DNA from: Verpa conica | Lineage: Eukaryota; Ascomycota; Pezizomycetes; Pezizales; Morchellaceae | NCBI GenBank assembly: GCA_033030425.1 | Contig: JAUFSD010000003.1 | Span: 1,426,001 to 1,490,000, forward strand | Reading direction: 5' to 3' | Length of the DNA: 64,000 bases | Shown: positions 1-12,116 of the stretch, in pieces | How the letters are laid out: the number at the start of each line of letters is the position of its first letter | Position numbering within the stretch: the stretch's first letter is position 1 | Notes under the pieces: generated by a model | The model's database searches: none | What the model was told of the DNA's origin: nothing | Seen by the model: only the letters and a program-made list of their open reading frames with translations | Translations under genes and position numbers: made by a program

Positions 1-1621
1 ATCCTTCGAGCTCAAAAAGGTATCCGAGTATCCACCATACAATCCCAAACTCTGCGCTTCGGCTTCCATCACCCCATCGACACCAGCACCCAAACCTAAC
101 CCTGCATTAAAAGAACTTACTCGCGATGCTGGTCCAAGCGCCAACAGTTTCTCCACGTCCAAATCTTCGAAGCTATTGTTTGCAACCATTCCGACTTGCT
201 GTAATCCGATGAAAGATGAGGCTGCGCTCACACGATATCCGTCAGACTCAGCTTGATCTGAAGCATCAGAGGATGAAGATCGAGTGACAGTTCCATTCCC
301 GTTCAGAGGGCTCGGCCCGCCCACTGGACCAATGAAGTCGTCAATTTCATCTCCAGACACAGATCCCCCTGCCAGTCCTGATGTTTGAAAACGAAGAAAC
401 GACCCCATATCTATTTGTGATGGGTCGTAGGAGCTTGTGTCTAAAGGCGGTTCCTCGAATGCAGAATCAAATTGACCATAGGTTGGAGGCCATCCAGCAG
501 ATTGTGGGGGATATAATCCGGCAGAAAATTGATAGCTATCTGATTCTGCTGCAGATGGTAAAAGTTCCTGGCTAGGAAAGTCTTGAAGAGTGAAAGGTGG
601 GTGATTGGTGTTTACAACTAGTCCGGGTTGGACACGAGTAGAGGCTGGTTTCAATGCTTGTTGTGCCAGCTGAGGGGTCAACTCCAGAGGAGTAATGCTA
701 GTAGTTGCCATTTGGAGAGCGGGATAAGTTCGGAGGTCTGGTGATGATTGTTCGGATTTAATTCGCCGAGGTTTTTGTGATGCTACAGTTGAAGGTGCCG
801 ATGCGGAGGTAGTCAATTTTGTACAGCCATTGACATGCTCTCCAAAAGCATGGCCGGTGTGTCCTACAGGTGGAATAGTGTATGGTGATGATCCATGTAT
901 GCTTCCATGGTGCTTGTGAGTTGGCCTGTGATGGCCATTGGCGAAAGTAGTAAGGGAACCCTCAGACTGAGTCATCTGAAGTCGAGGTTTTCGGACCTCT
1001 GGAGGGGTAGTAGAGGTGCAAGGTTCTGATGCAGAAAGCTCAGGAACTGGGTCCAAGTGTGGCTCCTTCTTCAGTGCACAGGTACAACGGCCTCCATGGC
1101 AGCAGTTGCAGGACACTCCATCTTCTCGTTAAAAAATTTAGTGATAGCTCTACCATAAACCACGCATGGGCAGAGTGCTCACTCTTTGCATCTCCATCCT
1201 CACTAGGAGCATGACATGCTCCTGTTGATGCGACAGGCTTCCCGCCCTTAGCTTGTTCCTTCAAAAAAGCGATTCGTTCACCGCAGTCACACTTGACATG
1301 GGCAGAGCGGGATTTTCGCATGTGACGACAATGACTACATTGAGATACCGGGCGACCCTTCTTCGCGATCGGTAGGAGTTTACGATCTGTTATGTCCCGA
1401 AAATCAGTTTCATCATTCCGGGATGTATCTTAGACTGATAGATGGGTGTTGGATGCTTAGGATAAAAACTGAAGATGACATCGTTGAAGTATTACCCCTC
1501 TAAATAAATGGATCGGAGGTTGAGGTGGGAGGATTGGGAACTGACCCGAATGATTGCACCCGCTCACCCTGTGGCCTCTAATGCAGGCCTCACAGGCCAT
1601 TTTGACCCCATCTATGATCAT
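1..1621 (-). CDS. Copper-fist transcription factor (Ace1/Mac1/Cuf1 family), 3' end outside the window
   Basis: Likely nuclear copper-sensing DNA-binding regulator. Exon 1 (1621-1546) encodes a copper-fist start with CEAC at residues 10-13, C22 and H24, the zinc-site spacing of Ace1 and Mac1. Intron 1545-1387 leads to exon 2 (1386-1183), with KKGRP at 34-38 (AT-hook-like minor-groove contact) and a C-x2-C ... C-D-C-G cluster. Intron 1182-1125 (GTGAGC donor) leads to exon 3, which opens with a Cys-rich CNCCHGGRCTC motif and then a long Ser/Pro/Gln-rich tail that stays open to base 1. The reading frame is continuous across both splices. Whether it activates copper uptake (Mac1/Cuf1 role) or copper detoxification (Ace1 role) cannot be told from this part. 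It is divergent from the RGT1-like gene. The start is the first Met, as in the family. Confidence 0.9.
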
Positions 1622-1640
1622 TGTGAACGCAAATGAAAAG

Positions 1641-1664
1641 CCGCTCGACGATATAGTCGAGCGG
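1641..1664 (-). promoter_or_regulatory. Perfect hairpin just upstream of the copper-fist start codon
   Basis: CCGCTCGAC and GTCGAGCGG are perfect 9-base arms around a 6-base loop. They lie 20-43 bases upstream of the ATG at 1621, so probably in the 5' UTR. A GC-rich stem so close to the start could slow scanning, or the DNA palindrome could bind a dimeric regulator. The structure is seen; the function is inferred. Confidence 0.4.
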
Positions 1665-4600
1665 GGTGTGATCGAATCCCAAAATGTGACGGTGAATTTT
1701 TGGTGGTTCTGAACTAGAGATGGCCACAGGAGGACCACTTTTCTAGAATCGATCTCGTCGAGTCCAGTCAAGACAGAGAAAGACGGATAGATATGATACG
1801 GTGTAGGATTGGTTTTTTTTTTTTTAACAAGGAATAAAAAGTATGTAGTTTGAAAAACAAAAATTTGGAAAGTACTTTTGAGGATATCTTTGCCGCCGGA
1901 GAAGTAAGGTTATAGCGACTGACTGACTGACTTTGACGCCCCGTTGAACAGTACTGAAAGCAAAACACCCCAAAACGCCGCCACACAAAAAAAACCAATT
2001 CAGCTCTGAAGGTTGATGGCCCCTCGCCTTGCACGGGCCGTATTGGCGCCGGCTTCGAAAGCGTTCACGCGGACGTCCGAGTGGAACACCAAAATCCGTA
2101 GAGTTTCTCAGTATCCAAGGGGCGGAAAGGGTGTAGGAATGGGAAGAAGAAGAAGAGGGAAAGAGAAAAGAAGAAGGGGCCGGGAGCAGGGAGAAACGGG
2201 AGCTTTAACGGGAATCGCAAAAGGCGAAAGGCAAGGATCGGTGAACAGTGGTGGAAGGGATGGTGGACTCAGATTGGCGGAGAGGCCGCGCTGGCAAGCC
2301 TTTCGCTGACTGGGCGCTGAGGGTGCAGAAAGAAGCAACCTGATCCAGAAGAAGAAAGGGCGTGAAGATGGCAAAAGAATAGAACAGACCGCGCGAGCCA
2401 GCAGCGTCTGTATGTCTATGGCCGTCTCTATCCACCACCACCACTACCTCCTCCAGTCGAGTTCTGACAGACAGAATCAGAGCCAAGGCCTTCCCTATAG
2501 AGGCCCCGGCAGGAAAAGCTGCGGCACGGCAGCAGCACCACCTCCACTCCTGTTCCTTCACTTCTATAGCACCGCCTAGAGCAGCTAAGTAAAGCAAGGC
2601 AAAGGCTGAAACGAAAGAAAAATATTCCGAAAGTAGCAATATTAAGGGTCTTATGCCAAACCCCAGACAACGTGCTTCACTCCAGATAAGGCAGGAATCA
2701 CAGACCCTCAGGCGTGGGATGGTGTCAAGAAACACATAGCCAGCACGACGCGTGGGGGAAGAGCGGAAAAGAAAAGGTATAGGAAAGGCGGGAGGGGGCT
2801 ATTATGGACACCTCTGGATCCACGTTGGCCAATCAATGAGCGGCAGCTGCTGTTTTTTCCGGCTACCACCACGAAACGCACAGCAACCCACGGCGGGTCT
2901 GAGAAACCAAGATAGGGCACGCAGGGGCTTTTATTCGATGTTTACGCGACGGGGCGACAACGGCAACAATAATGACAACAGGCTTGCTTACTTTGTTTTG
3001 ATCTCCGGTTGTTGTCTAATAGCGATGAAGGCGGATATGGTCTTGTTGAAAACCTTTTCAATCTAACCCCGCAACTAGTAGCCACTACCAACCGTCAGGA
3101 ACAAACACAACCATCAAACACAACAATACTTCTAGTGACAGACTCCCAAAAATATCTTGTGTCCCAATAATATGTATATCCAGTACAGGGCCGATGTCTA
3201 GCCCTACTTGTGAGAATAACGGTAACCCTGATCACTATGACGGCACTTCTGCCCTTGGATGGGTGACTTAGACTTTCCATCCTCTGCACAGATATGTGTG
3301 CGTATCTGAATAGAGTACAAGTATGTACGAATGACATGCATCTTTTACATTGGCCTCCAGTGTGCCTGGATACCACCGCTTTTGCGTAATATGGTGGTAA
3401 AGCCCCCAGTATCACGGGGTATATACGAAGCATGCGCCATACGCGGTTACATCGTCGTGATGGCGGTTGTTAGGTGCTGGGAGGGCAGCTGAAGTGTGAC
3501 AGTCACAGTTTCCCACTGGAGTTGATCCGGAAGACAAGCGTGATAATTATGCCCCTCATTTTTACCTTCCTCGATCGCTGGGCCTCCGGACCCGTCACCG
3601 GCTTCTCCCCTTGAAATTCCGGAATTAATTAATCCGAGCTAGCTGTCCATCGGGTTGGGTCACAAACCCTGGATGATAGACAACATTCAGGCTCTTCCTG
3701 GATCGGCCGGGGGCTGAACCCACAAATACCTACTAAGCATTTCCTATTCGTCTCCCCAAAAAGGAGACCCCTAGAACGAAAGTAGAAAGGGCTAGTTAGT
3801 TAGTTAGTAATAGCAAGGAAACATTAAGGCCAAATTTCCCCTCCCGGCTAAAATGTAAATCGCTTTAGCAATTCTCTGTTCAGATGATCCGTTTCATTCG
3901 GAAACATGTGGGTGCTCTTCTGGGAACCCTCGTTGTCTCAAGTTGGCCATGCTCGGCCTCCAGCGGGGAAACGGCTTCTTGATGCTGACGGACCCCACTT
4001 TCCACGAAGAGACTGGGTGAAGCGGAAAATTCTTTTGCTGGTGCCTGGGTCATGAGGATAGAAATTATTTGTGGGTACAAGGAAGCGAGGTATGGGGACA
4101 CGAATGACCTGTCAGATGTTCCCTGTTGTGGATAACACATATCTGGATAACGTTTATATAATGGGCTCCTTCTGTGGAAAATTCCATCATTCTGTATAAT
4201 AAGCGATAGGTTCTGACAAAATAAATAGTGTTATAAAGCCTCTATTTAATAGTAATGATAGTTTGCCGTTTTTATTATTGTTTAGGGGGCCCAGTAGCAA
4301 TACCGGAGTCCTCATATGGTGCCGGAAGCCGGCAGTGGATTCATCCGGCTGACTGGAAGCAAATCCGGTAGGAAATACATCCCCCCAAGGATTCCCCCCT
4401 CCCCGCCTTGGCAATTCGGTCCCAGCCGACAGAGTTGGTTCGCAGTAGCTAGAACACACTTAACCAGTACATGCTCGCATGGTGGTTAGATCAGGTGGTA
4501 GCTTGATATAGATCGTCATACATAGTGTGTGCCGGTGATTCTCTTTCCCCGCTACCGGAGGCTGCCTGGTTTTATTCTTTTTTTACGAATTGAGCCTCCA

Positions 4601-6862
4601 CGGAAGAACTCCTCTCCCAACCCGTCGGCGGCCATAGATGCAGCTAAGCGGGCTACAACAAGCTCCCTTAGTAAAGATCGGCATTGCAGAAAGAGCTAAG
4701 GCCTCCAAACCAGAGATTTGGCCCTGAGGTGACCTTGACTTTAATATGTAGAAGCCAAACCATGTTGACCGTTTGACTAGGAAAGAGTTGCAAAAAGCGA
4801 GGACTTGATCAAGCAGAAAGCAATAAAGATATAGCCGACTGCTCACCGAGGTTAAGAGCCGTGTCTCGCTTCCTTCCTCTCAAAGACCCTTTTTGTTTTT
4901 ACTTGTTTCCTTGTCAGTTCTCGTGTAACCCGGAGCAACGGGGAGTGCATATGTGTGTGGACTACATTTCATTTCCCCGTAGAGTTTTTGCGAGGGGTGT
5001 CGAGAAGCATGCGAGTTACCCCGGACTTCCTAGGGTGGGGGGGGTGAGGGGGAACTCGATCCGCATATTTCAGAAGCCATTGTGGGAGTAGCAACCGGAG
5101 AAGCAACTCATATGAGTGTGTACCTAGTGTTTATTCTAAGGGGAAGACTTTCCCCTCCGTTACTTTCTTCTTTTATTCTTTGGACCTCTCGTCAATAAGC
5201 AGTGTACTAGGGGTACTGGACTGTGGAGTTGAGTAGTGTGAGGTCCAGAGTTGTAGTACAGTTACCTTTTTGAGTGTGGCTCCTCCAATATTCTCCCATG
5301 GGCCATGCCCACTGGGACCGACTCCAACCTTTCTCCACACCAACGACACCCGTAGCTCCAACCCCCGGATCCGACAAAGTCGCTAGCCCAACCCCACCTT
5401 CCCAGTGTTCCCACAACGACGTTCCAAGCCTTCGTCTAACTCGTCACCGCGCCCGTCATTTTCTTTTCAGCCTCCGCGTATGTACCGAGATCCTCCATCC
5501 CTCTTCACTGCTCCATTCCAACAAATTTCTCATCCGATTATCGGAGAGGCTCTGGTTCAGTTTGAGACAACGCCACGGGCAGTGCAGCCTTTCTTTTAGA
5601 CTTCTCTCGCTGTTTCTGGTGGCGATTATTTATGGAATAATAACTGGTTGGAGGTAGGAGCTGGGAAGATGGGACCGGACGTTGGGCATCTTCCCTTGGT
5701 GCTGCCGCTCATCATCATCGTCTTCTTCCGCTAGGGATCTCATCATAATTGCTCCTGCATAAACATATTTTTTCTCCGGTGTCAGTCAATTGCAGAGTCT
5801 GTGCACTAGTTGCGTTTTTAGACTTTTAGTTGTTCTTCCTATTTTCTCTCCCTCTCCTTTTTCCTTCTCTGTGAGTATTTTTTTTTCTCCAGGACCTGCG
5901 GCGGCTTCTTCCCCTAGAATTCCCCCAGAATTCCCCCAGAAATTACCGTCCCCACACAATTTTCACACCCCTCCCCCTTCTTCCCAGCACTCGGTCCATT
6001 TGACACAAGCACCCATCGGTCTTCCCGGCTCACGGGGCCACCTGGAACCTGCCCTCCTGCTTCTGCTGGGAGCTGGCTGCAGTAGTCCCTCCCCCTCCCC
6101 CATCACAGGCCCTGCTGTGCTTGTTTTCGGCTCGATTCGCGCCATTGGTACATGGCCACACTATATACGTGCTGGGTGCTATTAAACAAGTAAGTAAAGC
6201 ACGCGCGCCGTCCTGCATAACGAGCAACGCGCAACAGAAAAGCCCGGGGGAATTCTAGGGTCCATTCGCCCCGAACGACGTTTTTCCCCTCTTCCGGTCT
6301 CCCCATATTTCTCCCACGTTTTTCGCTCTCCCGAAACCCAAAAAAGCCCCCCCGCACGCTCTTGCATTTGGCTTGTCAGATCTGTCCCCTTCCATCCCTC
6401 CTCTCGCACATCCCCCCATCCAGACATCATCCTTCTCCTTCCTCCGCTTCCGCTTCCGCCTCCGCATTCAACCTTCTCCTGCCATCTCTGCTACCAATAC
6501 CCTCTGCTCTTCACTTCGAGAAGCCAGATCTGATACACTATACGCATCTTAGCCTGCCTACCCTTCCCCTTCTTCTGACTACCTGTCTCCAAATAGCCAT
6601 TCATATATCCGCCCATCAAATCCGCCCATCCGCCGGATATAAATCCTGTTCACCACAGATCCCATAAGACACAAAACGGTGCATAAGGCAACACGCGCAG
6701 CGTACATACATATATATATATATACCCATTACATACAGGCGTACATACAAAAGCTGTTTATTGGACTGCCCGAGGGGAAGTAGGAAAATAATATATATAT
6801 AAAGACTCGACAAATTATGTTATTGTTCTGATCGGGTTCCGCGTCTCCCTCACTGTTCTATT
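1665..6862. other. 5.2-kb divergent intergenic region
   Basis: This lies between the divergent copper-fist and RGT1-like genes. It holds purine/pyrimidine-skewed tracts (2140-2180, 5830-5900, 6285-6490), a TTAG run at 3790-3808 and a TA dinucleotide run at 6712-6724. The pyrimidine-rich block at 6285-6490 and the following TA-rich stretch look like the promoter and 5' leader of the RGT1-like gene. I saw no open frame with a recognisable domain or plausible splicing. Confidence 0.5.
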
Positions 6863-9677
6863 ATGGCAATGGCGGAAGTTGCAGCCACTCCGTCACATAC
6901 CTCGGCTGCCGGGGCTACGGTTCCTGCAGTTGCAGCCAGCTCTACTCGGTCAAAAAGTCCGCTTTTGTTCGCCCCGTCGTCTTCCACTCCACGTGCGAAC
7001 GTACATACGCATCAGCATCCGCACTCGCAGATTAACGATCAACGTCAACAACCCGTGCAGTCACAATACAACCCAACAAACTCCCCAGGCGATGGGAGTT
7101 CAAATTCTTTCTTTTCGCACCACCAGCGACTCTCGCCGCCAGGCTCAATGCTCCTTTCCTCGCCAGAAAGAAATATACCGCGAGGCTTGCCACCCATTGT
7201 TTCGCCAATGTCCAGTACGAGCCAGTCAGGACCTTCAGTAAACGACCCGCGACAACCGATTTCGCCGAGGACGGTATCAATGGGACTGAGTGATTCAGTA
7301 CAAGGGCTGGAAGGTATTCCTGGCGACACAGCACCACGAAAGAGATCTAAGGTATCGCGCGCTTGCGATGAATGCCGTCGTAAAAAGGTTTGAATTTCTG
7401 AAAGCCGCCTGCGTCACTGCGCAGCTTTGCTAAGCGACGTGTAGATACGATGTGATGCGACTTCGGAGTCAGGGGTAGAACAATGTTCAAGCTGCAAGCG
7501 AGTAGGGTCGAAATGCTCATTTAGTAGAGTACCTATGAAGCGGGGACCAAGCAAAGGGTAAGATGAAACATAATTTTATAATTTTACCAGTTCATCTCTA
7601 ATCAATCATACGTCCTAGCTACATCAAAGAATTGGCCGACAGATTAAATACCCTTGAGAATTCCATTTCTACGGGCGATCTACATTCGTACGGCTCGGGT
7701 ATGACGGGTGAAGGAGACCACTCCCCGGGGCCATCCGACTCTACGTCCCCACCACCGAATAGGCCACCGAGCGCGTCGAAAAGTCGAAAACGGGCACTCT
7801 CCTCCTCAAGCGATTTTCAATCCACAATGCACCTTCAGCCGTTATCGCAGCCAAATCCAACAGGCAGACCGAACGAAAGATTGCCATCTATCGATTCTTT
7901 CCATCCTACCAACCAACATCAACATCAACAAAGAGCACAACTCCTGCAACACGAATCCCAGCCGCAGCGGCAGCTACCTCACCCCCAACAGCCCCCGCCC
8001 CCGCCCCCTCTCCCGCCCCCTCTTTCTCACACGCATCAACCACAACCTCATCAGTCACCCCACCAACTTCCTTCATCAACAGCTGAAGTGACACCATCTG
8101 GGTATAGAACCACCATATCTCCAACCAATATGAGCCAATATTGGAAGGGAGGGTCAGATGTTAGTGGCCGGCGTCAGAGTGTTAGTTTCCCTTTTGATGC
8201 GCCAGATATGCAACGGTCAGCCGCAAGTTTAACACCTGTTGATATGAGTGGGTTTGACTGGGATGATCAAGTGATTGACCAGTAAGTGATATTCCAGAAG
8301 GTTCCCAGAGCAAGATGCGTGCAACACAGAGTTTTATTTAGTTTTAGAAATAACAATATACAGGTACTACGAACTAGTACATCCTACCTTTCCGTTGCTA
8401 CCGCACTCAAAAGATTGTCTGTATCAGCGACTGGCTAATTGTTCTATCTCTGCACGAGACGCTTTTTTGGAAGCGCTTTATTCTACTGTGCGGACAAATC
8501 CATCTTCAACTCTTCGGGCAAACTCACCGGTAGCAAACGCAAAGAGGGTGTGTGAATTGACGGTGGCATCTCAATTCGAAAACCCCGCTGTGAGAACCAT
8601 GCCTACAAATCTTTTGTATCTGCAGACAATGATACTTATGGGCCTTGAAGCCGATAATCACGGGCCGGCAACCATGCGCGGACAACTTGGCCCGCCGAGA
8701 GCAGCATGGCTTGGCGCAGCTGTGGGGTTGGCGTACAATCTCAAGTTACACAGCAGTCGAAGCCGAGAACAACCTACGAACGGAGATCCTGACTCTGATG
8801 AAAAACTTGGTAGGCGGGCATGGATGGTATTGGTTATCCTGGATCGTTGGCATGCAATAAGCACCTCGAGCCCGCTATTTATACCGGATTCGAGTGTTAT
8901 TTTTGTACCTGAAGACCAGAAGTTGCTTGGGTTGGCCCCATTTCATATTGCACGTAAGTCTAAAAGCGAACATAAAAACTTGGCGACAGTTGGATTGACC
9001 GGCCGACAGGTCTCTCCTGTATATTGGGGCATCTCGCAGAAGCGTTTACCATCACAGGTGAATCGTCATCAGCAGCATCGTTCAACCCCTTTATCTCAAA
9101 AATTATCCGTGGTGAGCTCGAGCGATTTCGTGAAAGTGTGGATGAATTCTGGGGCTCCTTGAAAATTCTCCATGTAGCATATTACCACGTTAAACTTTTA
9201 ACGCTTCGACACAATTCAGCCGAACCGTATCAGCTTCTAGGCCCTGCTCAGAAGATCTCAATTATGCTGGCCAGTCCCCAGACACCCGTCACACCACTCA
9301 ATCATCATTTTGCTGCTCTTTCCCTCATGACTCTCGTAGAGTTGACTGAGATCTCGGAAACGAGAGATGAAGCTTGGAAAGGTATTCTGCAGCTAGCAGA
9401 GACCTTGGAGGAACGGAAGGGTATTTCTACTAAGGACGACAGTCTAGGATGGGATACGACTCTCAAGGAGTTGATAAATAAGCGGAAGCAGGAGCGGTTT
9501 AGTAATTCTAATCCTGGTGCACCGGAAATACCACCTGGCCATGGTAGCTTGCAACACCTAGCAGAGTTGGCCGTTGGCGAACGAAGTCCGACGGGAACAT
9601 CAACGAGCTCGGTAAACAAGCAGCTGGACACGGAGCGACTACAGAGATATGGGTATCTTGGTTCGATATTGTTGTAA
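6863..9677 (+). CDS. Zn2Cys6 transcription factor, RGT1-like
   Basis: Fungal Zn(II)2Cys6 binuclear-cluster regulator. Exons are 6863-7387, 7445-7557, 7619-8281, 8364-8953 and 9010-9677; together they give 852 aa in one frame. The cluster starts with SRACDECRRKK at the end of exon 1 and continues RCD...CSSCKRVGSKCSF in exon 2, so a 57-base intron splits the DNA-binding domain. The linker RVPMKRGPSKGYIKEL is the signature found in Rgt1-type glucose-transport regulators. It is followed by a short heptad (LADRLNTLENSI), a Gln/Pro/His-rich stretch, and a C-terminal alpha-helical region like the fungal TF middle homology domain. Family membership is secure. Assignment to Rgt1 rests on the linker, and other GPSKGYIKEL-bearing regulators are possible. 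Confidence 0.9.
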
Positions 9678-12116
9678 TATTTCACGGGGTATGCCTTGAA
9701 TTTGCGTTTTTGGGCGTTATGCGTGGTCAGGGGAGGGAAAGGTTATTTTTTTTGCCCTAGGTGTACGGAACGCACAAAATTTTGGTTTTATTTTTATTCT
9801 TCGACATTTTTTACACTTCTTCTAACCATTCTCCCCTACACCCCCCCCTCCTTCTACTTCTTTTTCTTCTGTAATCGGCATAGGAGGCTTTCTACTTTTT
9901 GGCTTAACTCCTTGCGTTGGGATGCTTTTGAACCAGGGCAGAACTGGGTTTTCTTTTGGCATCTCTTTCTATATATTTCTTTCATTCTATCCCTATCTTG
10001 AGTCTTCTGAGCCTTTGGCTACTAACCACCTTGAAGTCTTTGTTCTTCTCACGTTTATATTTTTACAAGGGCATATTTATCCTGTCTTCCCTTTCCCCTC
10101 GAGGATCTACTGGGCGAGTTGGGTGGTCATTGTATTTTATCTTTATTTTTTTTAAAACTTTCCACAGTATTATTTATTGGGTGAGTATACCAGTGCGGTG
10201 GTGGCGGGCTAAAGAGAGGGGGAGGGCTGTTGAATATTATTGGTACTGGGCAAAGAAGGGTAATTGGTACTGGGCAAAGAAGGGTAATTGGGTATTCCTG
10301 GCACCCTTGGAGCTTTGGGGAGTGTCAATGAAGAGTCATTAAGGATAGACGTACTTGCCGGATTTCAATACCTATGTTTTTCTAGCGTGGTTACGGTGTA
10401 GTAACCATAAAGTTGCTGATGAGCAACATAGCTCCAAAGTGGGAATTAGATAAAGGTTTATTTGCATCGTCTCATTTATATGCACCTATATCTTTTGTAT
10501 TATCGTACCGCTTGAAGATATTACCATGGTATTGTGATCGTCCGAGTGAGGGTGCATGACGCCGCTTCTGCTGGCAGGTTCAAGTAGTGAAATAGGAAAA
10601 TGATCAACAGGATACCCCTTTCGCTTCATCTCTGGTGGTAGCGATCTCGAAAAAGCTGCTGTCTAGCCGGGCCGATGCTGCAGTTGAAGGGATGGAAGGT
10701 CTCACATTTATCTCATAAAAACCAATAAAATATCCAATGCATTAATAGCGAACCACCATCCAGCGCGAAGGAGATTTTAGTTTCGCGCCGCTGCAAGTTC
10801 CAGATCCAACAGATCCAGATTGGTTACAGGTGATCTTTCTTTCTTCCCTTTCTCGTCCCTCTAGTTTTGGGGATTGCCGCGAAAAGCTGCTCTCACTATC
10901 TGGTGGTTGCCCGTGGACCAGTCGCTGACAGTCGCCTTATTACATGTACATCTATTTTCTCTACTAGAGATTAGACATACATGTACCTAACCTATTAGGC
11001 CTTCTAGTAAGATAGCCCCTTATGCATACATGCCGGGCTGTTGGCGGGTTCCTAGGGAGATGAACAAAGAAGGGTAGTCGTGGAAATCATCGGTTGCTAG
11101 GTGTGCCGAAGCGAGTGTCCCCGCAGCGGCGACAGTTATGATCCAGTCTGCCTGTCTTTGCCTAAATACGGGGTGTCTTTTTTCTTCTTTATTTCTATTT
11201 CTATTTGTATTTGAACGGTTATGTGTTGTTACTATTCGTGAATACATGTAATATCGTGTGATGTAAGTATCTATTCTCCATGTGGGTGAAGGTGAGGCAG
11301 ATAAAGCAGGCATGCAACCAGTGAAAGGAGTCCCAGGTCAGGAGTCCCACTTCCGCCGCCCCATCTTTATCGGGGGGAGACGCCAGCTGGTGTGAATATG
11401 AGAGGGAGGCCAATAACAGGCCCAACAGAAGCATTACTATCACCAGGGGAAGAAGAATCCATACATAGGGCAAGGAAAGCCTCTATCACTCACCAGCAAC
11501 CCCATCAGCCGATTGATTGATTCTGTCACCCATCAGAAGGATCACTGCTGTACCTGCCATCTGCCATCTAGATATTCTCTGCTGCTTCTGCTTCTGCTCC
11601 TACGGTTGTCCAGGTATCCCGCTTACTTGCTTTATTGACTGTTCCCTCGGTTCGTCTTCCCCTCCACGCGCTTGGGAGGAAACGTTTGGGTAAATGACCT
11701 GTCCCACCTCCTCCACATCTATCATCGATATTACTACGATATCCCTCTAGATACCACATACATACATTACATATTTACTATCCCATTATTTACTACCCAT
11801 TACCACCCTCTACATTGCATATAGTTCTCTAACCCCTCCCTGCAGATACCTCCCCCTCCTTTGATTCTTTCTACCTCCCCCTACCCCCCCCCCCCCACTC
11901 CCGTGCTATCTTTGGCCTCCTTTTACGAAGATCCTCCGCCCAAGGAGTTCAACCAGCAGTACCACGAGCACGCCAGCAACTGACGTAGGCAGAGTAAGCA
12001 GCAGATGACCCGGGCCTGACCTTCTTGGGAACTGTCAGTTCAGACGCCCTGCGGCGGTCAGGCACTCGCTTTTTTTTTGCTCCCCCATCTCTCGACTATA
12101 ATTACGCCGCTCGTCC
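9678..12116. other. Intergenic region, RGT1-like 3' end to Zds1 5' leader
   Basis: No supported gene. It holds T-rich sequence after the RGT1-like stop (9740-10170), a 24-bp tandem duplication at 10239-10286, a C homopolymer near 11885-11897 and pyrimidine-rich promoter-like sequence to 12116. Confidence 0.5.
10239..10286. repeat. 24-bp direct tandem repeat, two identical copies
   Basis: Two consecutive identical units beginning ATTGGTACTGGGCAAAGA, at 10239-10262 and 10263-10286. They lie downstream of the RGT1-like gene. Confidence 0.9.

Noticed and set aside
5274..6185. Open frames at 5274-5657 and 5790-6185 in the divergent intergenic region
   Set aside because: Low-complexity Ser/Pro/Leu composition from pyrimidine-rich DNA, no domain, and no convincing splice partners.
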